DNA of 64,000 nt from Brevibacterium spongiae (GTDB lineage Bacteria; Actinomycetota; Actinomycetes; Actinomycetales; Brevibacteriaceae), in the NCBI RefSeq assembly GCF_026168515.1, contig NZ_CP093443.1, positions 558,001-622,000 of the forward strand, written 5' to 3'. The translations under genes were made by a program, and so were the position numbers. Within the stretch, counting starts at the first letter, position 1, and each line of letters opens with the position of its first letter. Positions 45,748 through 53,814 of this stretch are shown here, one piece after another. The notes beneath the pieces were generated by a model. That model ran no database searches, was not told the origin of the DNA, and saw only the letters and a list, made by a program, of their open reading frames with translations.

Positions 45748-46772
45748 GCAATCCCTGGGTCATCATCGTCCTCACGATCGCCATCATCGGGCTCAGCGCG
45801 TTCTTCGTCGCCGTCGAGTTCGCACTCATCGCCGCCAAACGGCACCGCCTCGAGGACGCAGCCGCCGGCAGCCGGTCGGCCCGTGCCGCGCTGCGCAGCT
45901 CGACCGAACTGTCGGTGCTGCTGGCCGGGTCCCAGCTGGGTATCACGGCGTGCACCCTGGCGCTCGGTGCGATCACGAAACCTGCCGTCCACCACTGGAT
46001 CACTCCTGTCGCTGAGTCACTCGGTCTGCCGCTGTGGATCGCTGATATCACCGGCTTCGTCCTTGCCCTCATCATCGTCACGTTCCTCCACCTCGTCGTC
46101 GGTGAGATGGCGCCGAAGTCGTGGGCAGTGGCCAATCCGGAGCGTTCGGCGATCCTGCTGGCGCTGCCGATGCGGGCATTCATGTTCCTCACCCGCCCGC
46201 TGCTGCACGTGCTCAACAATGCCGCGAATGCGTGTTTGCGTCTCGTGCGGGTCGAACCGGTCGACGAGGTCGATCAGGCGCATACGCCCGAGGATCTGCA
46301 GCAGTTGCTGGAGCACTCGGCGCGGGCCGGAACCCTGGAGAGGGAATCGTCGGCTGCCCTGCTCGGAGCTCTCGAACTCACTCAGCTCAGTCTCGCGGAG
46401 CTCGTGGCGGATCGGCCGCTGCCGACGTTTGTCGGACCGGATGCGACCGCGAGCGAGGTGCGGGAGGCGTCGCGTCGCGATCGTCACCGTCGCATCCTCA
46501 TTCGCACCGAACCCGGCCGTCCCCTGAGCCATGTGGTGCACGTCAGGGATGTGCTCGGATTCGCAGGTGGGGACCCGATCGCCGAGGCGGCGCGCCCCGT
46601 CACCGTCCTGCCGGGGTCGTTGACCGTCGTGCGGGCGTTCGAGACCATGCGGCAGGAGGGCACACAGCTGGCGCTGGTCGAGCGAGCCGACGGCAGTCAT
46701 GCTGTCGTCACCGTCACCGACGTGCTCACCCACCTGCTCACCACCGGAGAGCTGAGCGACTCCCCGAAGTAG
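45744..46772 (+). CDS. CNNM/CorC-type membrane protein with CBS pair (second of two)
   Basis: A 342-residue relative of the preceding protein, translated from an overlapping ATGA. It has the DUF21 membrane domain (LSAFFVAVEFALIAAKRHRLED, AGSQLGITACTLALGAITKP, HLVVGEMAPKSWAVANPE), then a CBS pair (LTQLSLAELVADRPLPTFVG and the C-terminal VTVLPGSLTVVRAFETMRQEGTQLALVERADGSHAVVTVTDVLTHLL). It lacks the CorC_HlyC domain. The tandem arrangement suggests a two-part transporter or heteromer. Confidence 0.9.
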   Translation: MSNPWVIIVLTIAIIGLSAFFVAVEFALIAAKRHRLEDAAAGSRSARAALRSSTELSVLLAGSQLGITACTLALGAITKPAVHHWITPVAESLGLPLWIADITGFVLALIIVTFLHLVVGEMAPKSWAVANPERSAILLALPMRAFMFLTRPLLHVLNNAANACLRLVRVEPVDEVDQAHTPEDLQQLLEHSARAGTLERESSAALLGALELTQLSLAELVADRPLPTFVGPDATASEVREASRRDRHRRILIRTEPGRPLSHVVHVRDVLGFAGGDPIAEAARPVTVLPGSLTVVRAFETMRQEGTQLALVERADGSHAVVTVTDVLTHLLTTGELSDSPK

Positions 46773-46794
46773 TCACCCAAAACCGTCCTCCGTA

Positions 46795-46850
46795 CTACCC
46801 GACGGGCCCCCAGCAACCCGGCGCCGGGGTGCTGGGGCGCCGTCACGTAG
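46795..46850. repeat. 56-bp intergenic palindrome, copy D (mosaic)
   Basis: CTAC...GTAG unit between converging genes. The left arm has the GACGGGCCCCCAGCA form seen in copy A, while the right arm ends CGCCGTCACGTAG as in copies C and E, so the pairing is imperfect in the outer part. Confidence 0.75.
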
Positions 46851-46878
46851 CAAGTGGGAAATGGGCGTCTTCGGGGCC

Positions 46879-47385
46879 TCACCCGATGAGCAGCGGGATC
46901 GTGAGGGCGAGAAGCGCCGTCGCACTCGCCACGGTGCGCACCAGATGCCAGCGATTCCACGGACCCTCAAAACTGTTCCGCGCCAGCGCCCGATCCTCGG
47001 CCGACCCGATGGCTGCGGCATCGAGGGTGCGATTGAGCGGCACATTCGCTGCGGCAGTGATGACGGTGCTGAGCAGCGCGCAGAGCGCACTGGCGCTGCC
47101 CGCCGTTGATGCGACCGGATCCTGACCGACGATTCCGATCACTGCATAGGCGACGGCGCTGAGGGGAGCGAGGAGAAAGACTGCGATGAAACGCCCATTG
47201 AGGATGACCGAATTGATCGCGCGGAAGGCTCGCACATAGGCGGGATCGTCGACTCGCTTCAGGCCCGGACAGATCGCGGTGGTGAAGCCGAAGAACACTC
47301 CGGCGAGCAGACCGTTGCTGATGATGGCAGCGGCGAGGACGATCTGGGGCAGCACTTGCACGGAGTCGTCAATCGGCGGTTGCAT
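46879..47385 (-). CDS. DUF1772 (anthrone oxygenase-like) membrane protein
   Basis: A 168-residue protein with four hydrophobic segments. Typical stretches are LAAAIISNGLLAGVFFGFTTAICPGL near the N-terminus, AFRAINSVILNGRFIAVFLLAPL, the VITAAANVPLNRTLDAA loop and NSFEGPWNRWHLVRTVAS. These are the DUF1772 hallmarks. It overlaps the end of the NmrA-like gene by 17 bases, so the two are one transcript. The function is not known for most bacterial members. Confidence 0.88.
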   Translation of the reverse strand: MQPPIDDSVQVLPQIVLAAAIISNGLLAGVFFGFTTAICPGLKRVDDPAYVRAFRAINSVILNGRFIAVFLLAPLSAVAYAVIGIVGQDPVASTAGSASALCALLSTVITAAANVPLNRTLDAAAIGSAEDRALARNSFEGPWNRWHLVRTVASATALLALTIPLLIG

Positions 47386-48259
47386 CGGGGGCCGCCTGAG
47401 CCGGGGTGAGAAGTCGGCGAATCGTCGTCACCAGTTCCGTCGACGTCCGCAGCACTCGATCGCCGCGCGGGGCGAGACGCCCATGCTCATCTGCGGCATT
47501 GAGTTCGGCCAGTGCGGCCGCGATGTGCGGACGCAGTCCGGTCTCGACCAGAGTCGGAACCCATGCTTCTTCCGGGATGGTCACGACTTCGAGCGTTCGC
47601 CCCAGTTCTGCCGCGAGTACCGACGCGATCTCGCGTTCACTGTATTCGGGACCGAGGACGTCGACCGCTTCACTTCGCTGGGGTGGGCGCAGCAGCGTCT
47701 CAGCGACGATCTGCCCGATGTCCGCTGTCGCGACGAGAGGCATCGGCCGGTCGGCGGAGGAGGCGAAGACGGGAAAGGTTCCTGTCTCGGCTGCGATGTC
47801 GACCACCTCGGCGACCTTTTCCTGGAAATGTCCGGGCCGCAGCGCTGTGAGCAGGGTTCCGGTGGCGGACAGGGCCTGCTCCAATCGGTGGAGTCCGGTG
47901 ATCGGGCCTGTGCCGGTGGCGCGGTCCGCCCCGCCCGAAGACAGCATGACCACGTGAGGGACGGCCGCCTCGGTGACGGCAGCGGAGATCGCGCTGATGA
48001 GCCGATTCGCGTGGGCATCGAGATCATCGACGGTGAGATCGAACGGCAGCAGCACGAAGAGCCCCGCGGCACCGTGCAGCGCCGCGGTGAGCGACTCTCT
48101 GTCCTCGAGCGCTGCGATCCGGGCCTCGGCGCCATGCGATCTCAGGCGCGCAGCAGACTCCTCGCTGCGGGTGAGCGCTCGCACCGGCGCTCCCCGGTCG
48201 AGAAGATGGGTGATGGCGGCCGATCCGACGCGGCCGGTGGCTCCTGCAATGACGTACAT
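47369..48259 (-). CDS. NmrA-like NAD(P)-binding oxidoreductase (second locus)
   Basis: A 296-residue Rossmann-fold protein beginning MYVIAGATGRVGSAAITHLLDRG, the dinucleotide motif. ALHGAAGLFVLLPFDL, AVPHVVMLSSGGADRATGTGP, LTALRPGHFQEKVAEV and ADIGQIVAETLL fit NmrA/azoreductase-like members. It resembles, without being close to, the NmrA-like gene at 35.8 kb. It is transcribed with a DUF1772 gene and away from an AraC regulator, which is the probable controller. Confidence 0.88.
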   Translation of the reverse strand: MYVIAGATGRVGSAAITHLLDRGAPVRALTRSEESAARLRSHGAEARIAALEDRESLTAALHGAAGLFVLLPFDLTVDDLDAHANRLISAISAAVTEAAVPHVVMLSSGGADRATGTGPITGLHRLEQALSATGTLLTALRPGHFQEKVAEVVDIAAETGTFPVFASSADRPMPLVATADIGQIVAETLLRPPQRSEAVDVLGPEYSEREIASVLAAELGRTLEVVTIPEEAWVPTLVETGLRPHIAAALAELNAADEHGRLAPRGDRVLRTSTELVTTIRRLLTPAQAAPDATAD

Positions 48260-48431
48260 GGTCGATCACTTCTCTCGTTTCATGGGGGAGGGGCTCCCGT
48301 TGTCGTGCGGTGGTTGCACTTCCGAGGTTATGGAGCGGACGGAGGCGTTTCTATGGCTGAAATGACGGATTCTTTGACCAATCGTCCGAAACCCTCGGAG
48401 CATCGGTGATCGGCTGTGGGACGATGACGAT

Positions 48432-49385
48432 ATGACGGCCACGACGGACGACGGGCGCGATCGGTTGGCGCGCGTGCTGCACACGCTGCGCATGCGCAGC
48501 ACCTTCTGCTGTCAGACCGAGGTCAGAGAACCGTGGTCGTTGGAGATGCCCTCGATCGCCGATTCCGTGAGCTTTCACGTCGTCACCGCGGGATCGATGT
48601 GGTTGCGTCTGCCCGGCACCGAGGCGGTCGAATTGAGAGCCGGTGACCTCGCTCTCGTACCGCATGGGCTCGGGCACGATCTGCTGGGTTCGCGGAACGC
48701 TTCCCGCGGTCCCCGCGTGGATCTGCTCGAGCAGGAATACCTGACCCCGCAGTATTCGCGGCTGCGATACGGCGGTCAAGGCCGTGCCACGCAGCTCATC
48801 TGCGGAATCGTCAGCTTCGACGACCCTGCCTCTCGCGAACTCATGCGGGCCCTGCCTGACCTCCTGCACATCGACGGCGACACCATGTCCGCTGCTTCGC
48901 CGGTGCGTGATCTGCTGCGGCTCATCGCCGAAGAACTCACGACGCCGCAGGCCGGCGGCGGAGCGGTGGCGACCCGGTTGGCCGATGTGCTGGTCATCCA
49001 CGCCATCCGCGCCTGGCTGTCCGAGGAGCAGGTAGAGAACCCCGGCTGGCTGCGGGCGCTGCAGGACCCGCGGATCGGTCGAGTGCTCGAGGCGATCCAC
49101 CACGATCCTGGTCGCGACTGGGATCTCAGGCGTCTGGCCCAGGCGGCAGCGATGTCGCGATCGTCGTTCAGCGCCCGCTTCACAGAACTCGCCGGCACCA
49201 CCCCGGTCGAATATCTCACCCGGTGGCGGATGAGCGTGGCCCATTCGCGACTTCTCGACGAGGATGTGTCTGTGGCCAGGCTCGCCGGTGACCTCGGATA
49301 TGGTTCCGAGGCCGCTTTCACCCGGGCCTTCGGCCGCGTCATCGGACGCACCCCCGGGCAGGTCCGCCGAACCGCAGCGACGTAG
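48432..49385 (+). CDS. AraC-family regulator with N-terminal cupin
   Basis: A 317-residue regulator. The N-terminal cupin region is FCCQTEVREPWSLEMPSIADSVSFHVVTAGSMWLRLPG...LRAGDLALVPHGLGHDLLG. The C-terminal AraC HTH pair follows (DWDLRRLAQAAAMSRSSFSARFTELAGTTPVEYLTRWRMSVAHSRLLDEDVSVARLAGDLGYGSEAAFTRAFGRVIG). It diverges from the NmrA-like/DUF1772 operon across 172 bases in which I saw no obvious dyad. Relatives often switch on small reductase genes in response to aromatic or oxidant inducers. Confidence 0.92.
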   Translation: MTATTDDGRDRLARVLHTLRMRSTFCCQTEVREPWSLEMPSIADSVSFHVVTAGSMWLRLPGTEAVELRAGDLALVPHGLGHDLLGSRNASRGPRVDLLEQEYLTPQYSRLRYGGQGRATQLICGIVSFDDPASRELMRALPDLLHIDGDTMSAASPVRDLLRLIAEELTTPQAGGGAVATRLADVLVIHAIRAWLSEEQVENPGWLRALQDPRIGRVLEAIHHDPGRDWDLRRLAQAAAMSRSSFSARFTELAGTTPVEYLTRWRMSVAHSRLLDEDVSVARLAGDLGYGSEAAFTRAFGRVIGRTPGQVRRTAAT

Positions 49386-49424
49386 CCGACCGGCCTACGT
49401 CCCCTCAACGCCGCCCTCCCCGTA

Positions 49425-49480
49425 CTACCCGACGGCGCCCCAGCAACCCGGCGCGAGGTTGCTGGGGCGCCGTCACGTAG
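49425..49480. repeat. 56-bp intergenic palindrome, copy E
   Basis: CTAC...GTAG unit 39 bases after the AraC stop and 10 bases before the stop of the converging MFS-CBS gene. The arms match copies B and C over the GGCGCCCCAGCAACC core. Confidence 0.8.
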
Positions 49481-49489
49481 CAATAAGGG

Positions 49490-51463
49490 TCAGGCTGACT
49501 GCATGTTCGAGGTGTCGGCCCGGGCGTGGAGGTAGCTGCCGATCGCGAGGCGGTTGATCGCCGAGCGGCTGACGATGCCGACGACGCGGCCATCGCTCGC
49601 ATCGATGACCGGGACCTTCTTGAGGTGGGCGTCGGAGAGTGCCGCGACCGCCTCGGCGATGGAAGCCCCAGCGTCGATTGTGAAGACCTCGCGCGTGGCC
49701 AAGCGCATGATGCTCAGGCTCGAAAGGTCCGACAGGGCCTGCTCGAGGTCGTCCTCGGCACCGATCGCGAAGGAGTAGATCGACGTCGACGACGGGTGAG
49801 CCGCCGAGAGGTAGCGCATGACATCGCCGTCGGAGAGGAAGCCCGCGAGCGACCCGTCTGAGTCCAGCACCGGCGCCCCGGAGATACCGCGGCCGGTGAA
49901 CGTCTGCAGCGCCTCGAGCACGGTCTGATCGGTCGAGAGAGCGAACACGTCGGTCTTCATGATCGAAGACACTGTGCCATCCGCGCCCGACTCAGCCTTC
50001 GAACCGAACTCATCGTCCACCCCCGCCGAGGCGGTCGCAGCGTTTCGATGGGCGTGATCCTTCCGCACCGAACGGTAGGCCGCGATCGCCAGGATGATGC
50101 CGATGACCGAGGTGAGCACGACGAGTGCGACGGATCCGTGGAACCCGGTGAGCAATGCGTCGATCTCGCCGGCACCTGCACTCAGTCGCCCGGCGCTCAG
50201 CGCACCGTAGATGCCCGCGCCCAGCGAGGTGCCCACACAACCGGCGATCTGGAAGCTCGTCGAGACGACTGTGACGCCGTGCGGGCTGGTCTCACGGTCG
50301 AGATGGGATAGTGCGAAGGTCTGAGCGGGTCCGATGATGAAGGCAGTGGCCAGGACGGCCGGGATGTAGAGGATGCCGAACAGCAGAATCGATGTGCCGC
50401 CGGCAGCGACTCCGACGAGGGTGACGAAGACGGCCATGACGAGGAACCCGAGCGGGATCGACCACTTTCCGCCGTGACGGTCGAAGAGACGACCGGCGAC
50501 GGGCCCCAGCACCACGGTGAGCAGGATGCCCGGGGCCAGCGTGATCGAGGCCCCCAGCGGATCCATGCCGCGAGCGGACTGGAGGAACAGGGGGATGACG
50601 ACGTTCATGGCGAAGACGAACATCAGACCGAGCATGGTCATGACCACACCGAGGACGAACGGCGTGCTCGAGAACGGACGCAGGTTCAGCAGCGGATTGG
50701 TGATCCGACGCTGACGCACGATGAACAGCCACAGAGCGATGAGACCGACGATTCCGGAACCGCCGGCGACCCGTGCGGATCCGCCGAAGGCAGCGGTGAC
50801 GCCGTAGAGGATACCGACCAGAGCGAGAGCAACGAGCAGGAACGAGAGCACGTCGAGGCGGGGCCTACCCAGTTCGGGAACGGTGCGCAGGACGATGACA
50901 CCGGCGATGAGGACGATGAAGCACAGGGCACCGAAGACCCACATGAGAGTCGTCCACGGCGCGACGGTCAGCAGCACACCGGAGAGGACGATGGCCAGCG
51001 AGGGCCCGAGCGTGGTCATCGCGGCCATGATGCCCATGTTCATGCCCAGCTTCTCGCGCGGGGACACGGCCAGGGTGATGTTCATGCCGATGGGGGTGAG
51101 CAGCCCCGTGCCGATGGCCTGCATGAGGCGACCGACGAGGAGGACGCCGAAGTCCGGGGCCAGGGCGCCGACGACGGATCCTGCGACCATGACCGCGACG
51201 ACGCTGACGAACAGCGCACGAGTGGGGATGCGGTGGTAGAGGACGTTCGCGACCGGCACGAAGACAGCGGCGACGAGGAGGTAGGCGGTTGTCAGCCACT
51301 GGACCGTGTTCACGTCGACGCCGAAGTCGGACATGATCGGCGTGAACGCGACGTTGAGGAAGGTCTCGTTGAAGGTGGCGAGGAATGCGGCGGCCGCGGC
51401 GACGGCGATCATCGGACCGACACGTCCTGGTGAGTGCGGGCGGGATTGGACAGATGAGGTCAT
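49490..51463 (-). CDS. DHA2-type MFS transporter fused to a CBS pair
   Basis: The ATG at 51463 (MTSSVQSRPHSPGRVG) follows AGGAGACCTG; the frame is open to 51703 but that part is not coding-like. Residues 1-~470 are a 14-segment drug:proton antiporter of the EmrB/QacA type (FLATFNETFLNVAFTPIMSDFGVDVNTVQWLTTAYLL and GRLMQAIGTGLLTPIGM). After a charged linker the last ~150 residues are two CBS modules (SIMKTDVFALSTDQTVLEALQTFTGRGISGAPVLDSDGSLAGFLSDGDVMRYL and LATREVFTIDAGASIAEAVAALSDAHLKKVPVIDASDGRVVGIVSRSAI). The fusion suggests efflux gated by an adenine nucleotide. Confidence 0.92.
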   Translation of the reverse strand: MTSSVQSRPHSPGRVGPMIAVAAAAAFLATFNETFLNVAFTPIMSDFGVDVNTVQWLTTAYLLVAAVFVPVANVLYHRIPTRALFVSVVAVMVAGSVVGALAPDFGVLLVGRLMQAIGTGLLTPIGMNITLAVSPREKLGMNMGIMAAMTTLGPSLAIVLSGVLLTVAPWTTLMWVFGALCFIVLIAGVIVLRTVPELGRPRLDVLSFLLVALALVGILYGVTAAFGGSARVAGGSGIVGLIALWLFIVRQRRITNPLLNLRPFSSTPFVLGVVMTMLGLMFVFAMNVVIPLFLQSARGMDPLGASITLAPGILLTVVLGPVAGRLFDRHGGKWSIPLGFLVMAVFVTLVGVAAGGTSILLFGILYIPAVLATAFIIGPAQTFALSHLDRETSPHGVTVVSTSFQIAGCVGTSLGAGIYGALSAGRLSAGAGEIDALLTGFHGSVALVVLTSVIGIILAIAAYRSVRKDHAHRNAATASAGVDDEFGSKAESGADGTVSSIMKTDVFALSTDQTVLEALQTFTGRGISGAPVLDSDGSLAGFLSDGDVMRYLSAAHPSSTSIYSFAIGAEDDLEQALSDLSSLSIMRLATREVFTIDAGASIAEAVAALSDAHLKKVPVIDASDGRVVGIVSRSAINRLAIGSYLHARADTSNMQSA

Positions 51464-51719
51464 CAGGTCTCCTGACGTTCGGCGGTCGAATGCTCGAGCG
51501 TGCCGTATCAGAAGTGTCCTCGAGAGGCAGAGCCTCCCCGCAGGGCTTCGCGTGTCGTTTCGTCGATGCGGTGCTGGCGGCCCGAATCGGGCCGTCAACG
51601 AATCTAGCAGAATCGCTATCGCCTTCATAAGCGGATTCGTGATCTTCTTGCTCAAGATCACACTGCAATCACCTCGATCTGATGCATCTATCAATGTATG
51701 CATCTGTTAGCGTGGGGGC
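51464..51719. promoter_or_regulatory. divergent intergenic region with GATGCAT-N10-ATGCATC operator
   Basis: The 256-base gap between the MFS-CBS and GntR genes holds a perfect 7-bp-arm palindrome at 51681-51704, GATGCAT-N10-ATGCATC, ending 15 bases before the GntR start. That position suits autorepression. No other structure was recognised. Confidence 0.6.
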
Positions 51720-52388
51720 ATGGACGATCTGCTGACCCTGCCCTGGGAGAGAACTGACGACTCCTCCCCGTTGGCTGTGCGCATGGCCGCCTGGGCCGCC
51801 CGCGAAGTCATCGAAGCCCGATTCGAACCCGGTGCCCTGCTCACCGAGGCTGACCTCGCCGAGGCACAGAAGGCCAGTCGCACGCCGGCCCGCGAGGCGA
51901 TGCTCCAGCTGGAGAGGTGGCGGCTCGTGCGCCTCGTGCCGAAGAAGGGCGCGATCGTCACGACCGTCACGAGCAGGGAGCGCAGGGACCTGCTCGCCGT
52001 GCGTGCGATGTTCGAGGTCGACGCGGTCCACACCCTCACCGCTGCTGATGGTCTCGCTCCGGTGGCGGCCGACCTGCGCACACTCCTCGACCGTCAGCTG
52101 ACTGCGCTGAAGGCCGGCAGCTCTCTCGACTTCGCCAGTGCCGACTACGCCTTCCACGCCCGCATCATCCGTGCCGGCGGCAACACCGTCGTCGACGAGA
52201 TGCTCACGACCATGGGCCCGCGCCTGGCCCGACTGACCTATCAGGCCGTCATCGACCAGCCGAGCTCCCTGACCACCCTCTTCGACGAGCATGCCGAGCT
52301 CACCGACCTCGCCGAACGCGGCGATGCGAGCGCCTTCGGCAGCCTCGTCCGCCACCACATCGACGCCACGCATTTCCCGGAGAGCTGA
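51720..52388 (+). CDS. GntR-family (FCD) transcriptional regulator
   Basis: A 222-residue regulator. The winged HTH is LAVRMAAWAAREVIEARFEPGALLTEADLAEAQKASRTPAREAMLQLERWRLVRLVPKKGAIVT. The C-terminal FCD effector domain has the metal-site region ASADYAFHARIIRAGGN and ERGDASAFGSLVRHHIDAT. Its stop TGA shares its last base with the ATG of the MFS gene, so they form a translationally coupled operon. It probably senses the substrate of that transporter or of the adjacent efflux pump. Confidence 0.92.
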   Translation: MDDLLTLPWERTDDSSPLAVRMAAWAAREVIEARFEPGALLTEADLAEAQKASRTPAREAMLQLERWRLVRLVPKKGAIVTTVTSRERRDLLAVRAMFEVDAVHTLTAADGLAPVAADLRTLLDRQLTALKAGSSLDFASADYAFHARIIRAGGNTVVDEMLTTMGPRLARLTYQAVIDQPSSLTTLFDEHAELTDLAERGDASAFGSLVRHHIDATHFPES

Positions 52389-53644
52389 TGACCCACCAGA
52401 CCGCGACCCAAGAAGCGCCGACAGCCGATGCGCTGCCGGCAACCGGCCCATCCCCTCGCCGAGGCGGGGCTTGGCTTCGCGTCGTTCCCGCCATGTTCCT
52501 GCTCGCCTGGGGCGGCAATCACTTCACCCCGCTCGTGCACATGTACGAGGAGGACGGCGGCTACGCGATCTGGCAGGCGAACCTCTTACTCGGCATGTAC
52601 GTCGGGGGACTCGTGCCGGGACTCCTGGTCGCCTCGGCGCTCTCTGATCGACGCGGACGCAAGCCCGTCCTCATCGGCGGAACGATCGCGGCGATCCTCG
52701 GCAGTGTGCTGCTGGGCATCGGCTTCGACCTCTTCTGGCTGCTGTGTGTCGGTCGGGTGCTTGCGGGAATCGGCGTCGGTGTGGCGATGTCGGTGGGCAC
52801 GAGCTGGATCAAGGAACTCTCCTCCCCGCCGTTCGACCACAAAGCCAATATCACCGCGGGCGCCCGTCGCCCCGCGCTGACGCTGACCGTGGGATTCGCC
52901 ATCGGCGCTGCGGTCACCGGATGCCTGGCCCAGTGGGGCCCGCTGCCCGAGGCTCTTCCCTACGGTGTCCACGGTCTGCTGTCCATCGTCGCTCTGCTCA
53001 TCGTCTTCACCGCACCCGAGACCCTGGCGAAGCACCAGCGGTCGGACCAGCACTGGTGGCGCGGCCTGCGGATTCCCCTGGTGGGGCACCGCACCTTCAT
53101 CCGCCTCATCATCCCCGCCGCACCATGGGTCTTCGCCGCCGCGGGAGTCGCCTATGCGGTGATGCCAGCGCTCGTGCAGAAGCAGCTGGGGGAGTGGACG
53201 ACGCTCTACGCCACCGTGCTCACCGTCGTCACCCTCGGTGCCGGAGCACTCGTGCAGAACCTTGTTCCGAGCATCAATCGGTGGACCGGTGGACGCGGTC
53301 TCGTCGTCGGTCTCGTGCTCATGACTCTGGGTATGGGCCTTGCCGTCGTCGCTGCACTCGTCGCGAATCCGATCCTTGCTCTGGTCGTCGCGATCGTGCT
53401 CGGCATTGCCTATGGCATCTGCGTCGTGGCCGGCCTCATCGTCGTCCAGGCCATCGCCGAACCCGATGATCTGGCCGGGATCACCGGCGTGTACTACTCG
53501 CTGGCCTACTCGGGATTCCTCCTGCCCACAGTGCTCGCGGCCCTGCTGCCGGTACTGCCGTACAGCCTGTCACTCGGTGCGGTCGCCGCCGTGTGTCTGC
53601 TCTGCCTGGCCACCGTGGCCGGAGGTTCGAAGCGACACCTCTGA
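52388..53644 (+). CDS. MFS transporter (12 TM)
   Basis: A 418-residue major facilitator. Family marks: FLLAWGGNHFTPLVHMY in segment 1, LVASALSDRRGRKPVLIGGTI in the 2-3 loop (the DRxGRKP signature), CVGRVLAGIGVGVAMSVGTSW and MTLGMGLAVVAALVANPILALVVAIVLG. It is coupled to the GntR gene by a one-base overlap. The substrate is not identifiable; regulation by the upstream GntR protein is likely. Confidence 0.9.
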   Translation: MTHQTATQEAPTADALPATGPSPRRGGAWLRVVPAMFLLAWGGNHFTPLVHMYEEDGGYAIWQANLLLGMYVGGLVPGLLVASALSDRRGRKPVLIGGTIAAILGSVLLGIGFDLFWLLCVGRVLAGIGVGVAMSVGTSWIKELSSPPFDHKANITAGARRPALTLTVGFAIGAAVTGCLAQWGPLPEALPYGVHGLLSIVALLIVFTAPETLAKHQRSDQHWWRGLRIPLVGHRTFIRLIIPAAPWVFAAAGVAYAVMPALVQKQLGEWTTLYATVLTVVTLGAGALVQNLVPSINRWTGGRGLVVGLVLMTLGMGLAVVAALVANPILALVVAIVLGIAYGICVVAGLIVVQAIAEPDDLAGITGVYYSLAYSGFLLPTVLAALLPVLPYSLSLGAVAAVCLLCLATVAGGSKRHL

Positions 53645-53679
53645 GGCGCAGCAGAAACCGCCCCTACTGACCCCAGTTG

Positions 53680-53735
53680 CTACCCGACGGGTCCCCAGCA
53701 CCCTGGCGCCACGGTGCTGGGGACCCGTCGGGTAG
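53680..53735. repeat. 56-bp intergenic palindrome, copy F
   Basis: CTAC...GTAG unit with arms CTACCCGACGGGTCCCCAGC and its exact complement. Compared with copy A it has paired substitutions on both arms. It lies 35 bases after the MFS stop. Confidence 0.8.
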
Positions 53736-53814
53736 CAGGGAGAGTTGGTCGCGGGGTGCGGGCCGAGCGTCCTACCATGAGAACAACCGTCACCTACTGT
53801 TAGGGATCGAGCAC

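Noticed and set aside
28818-53735. CRISPR array as an explanation of the repeated 56-bp units
   Set aside because: The copies are kilobases apart with genes between, palindromic, and have no regular spacers.
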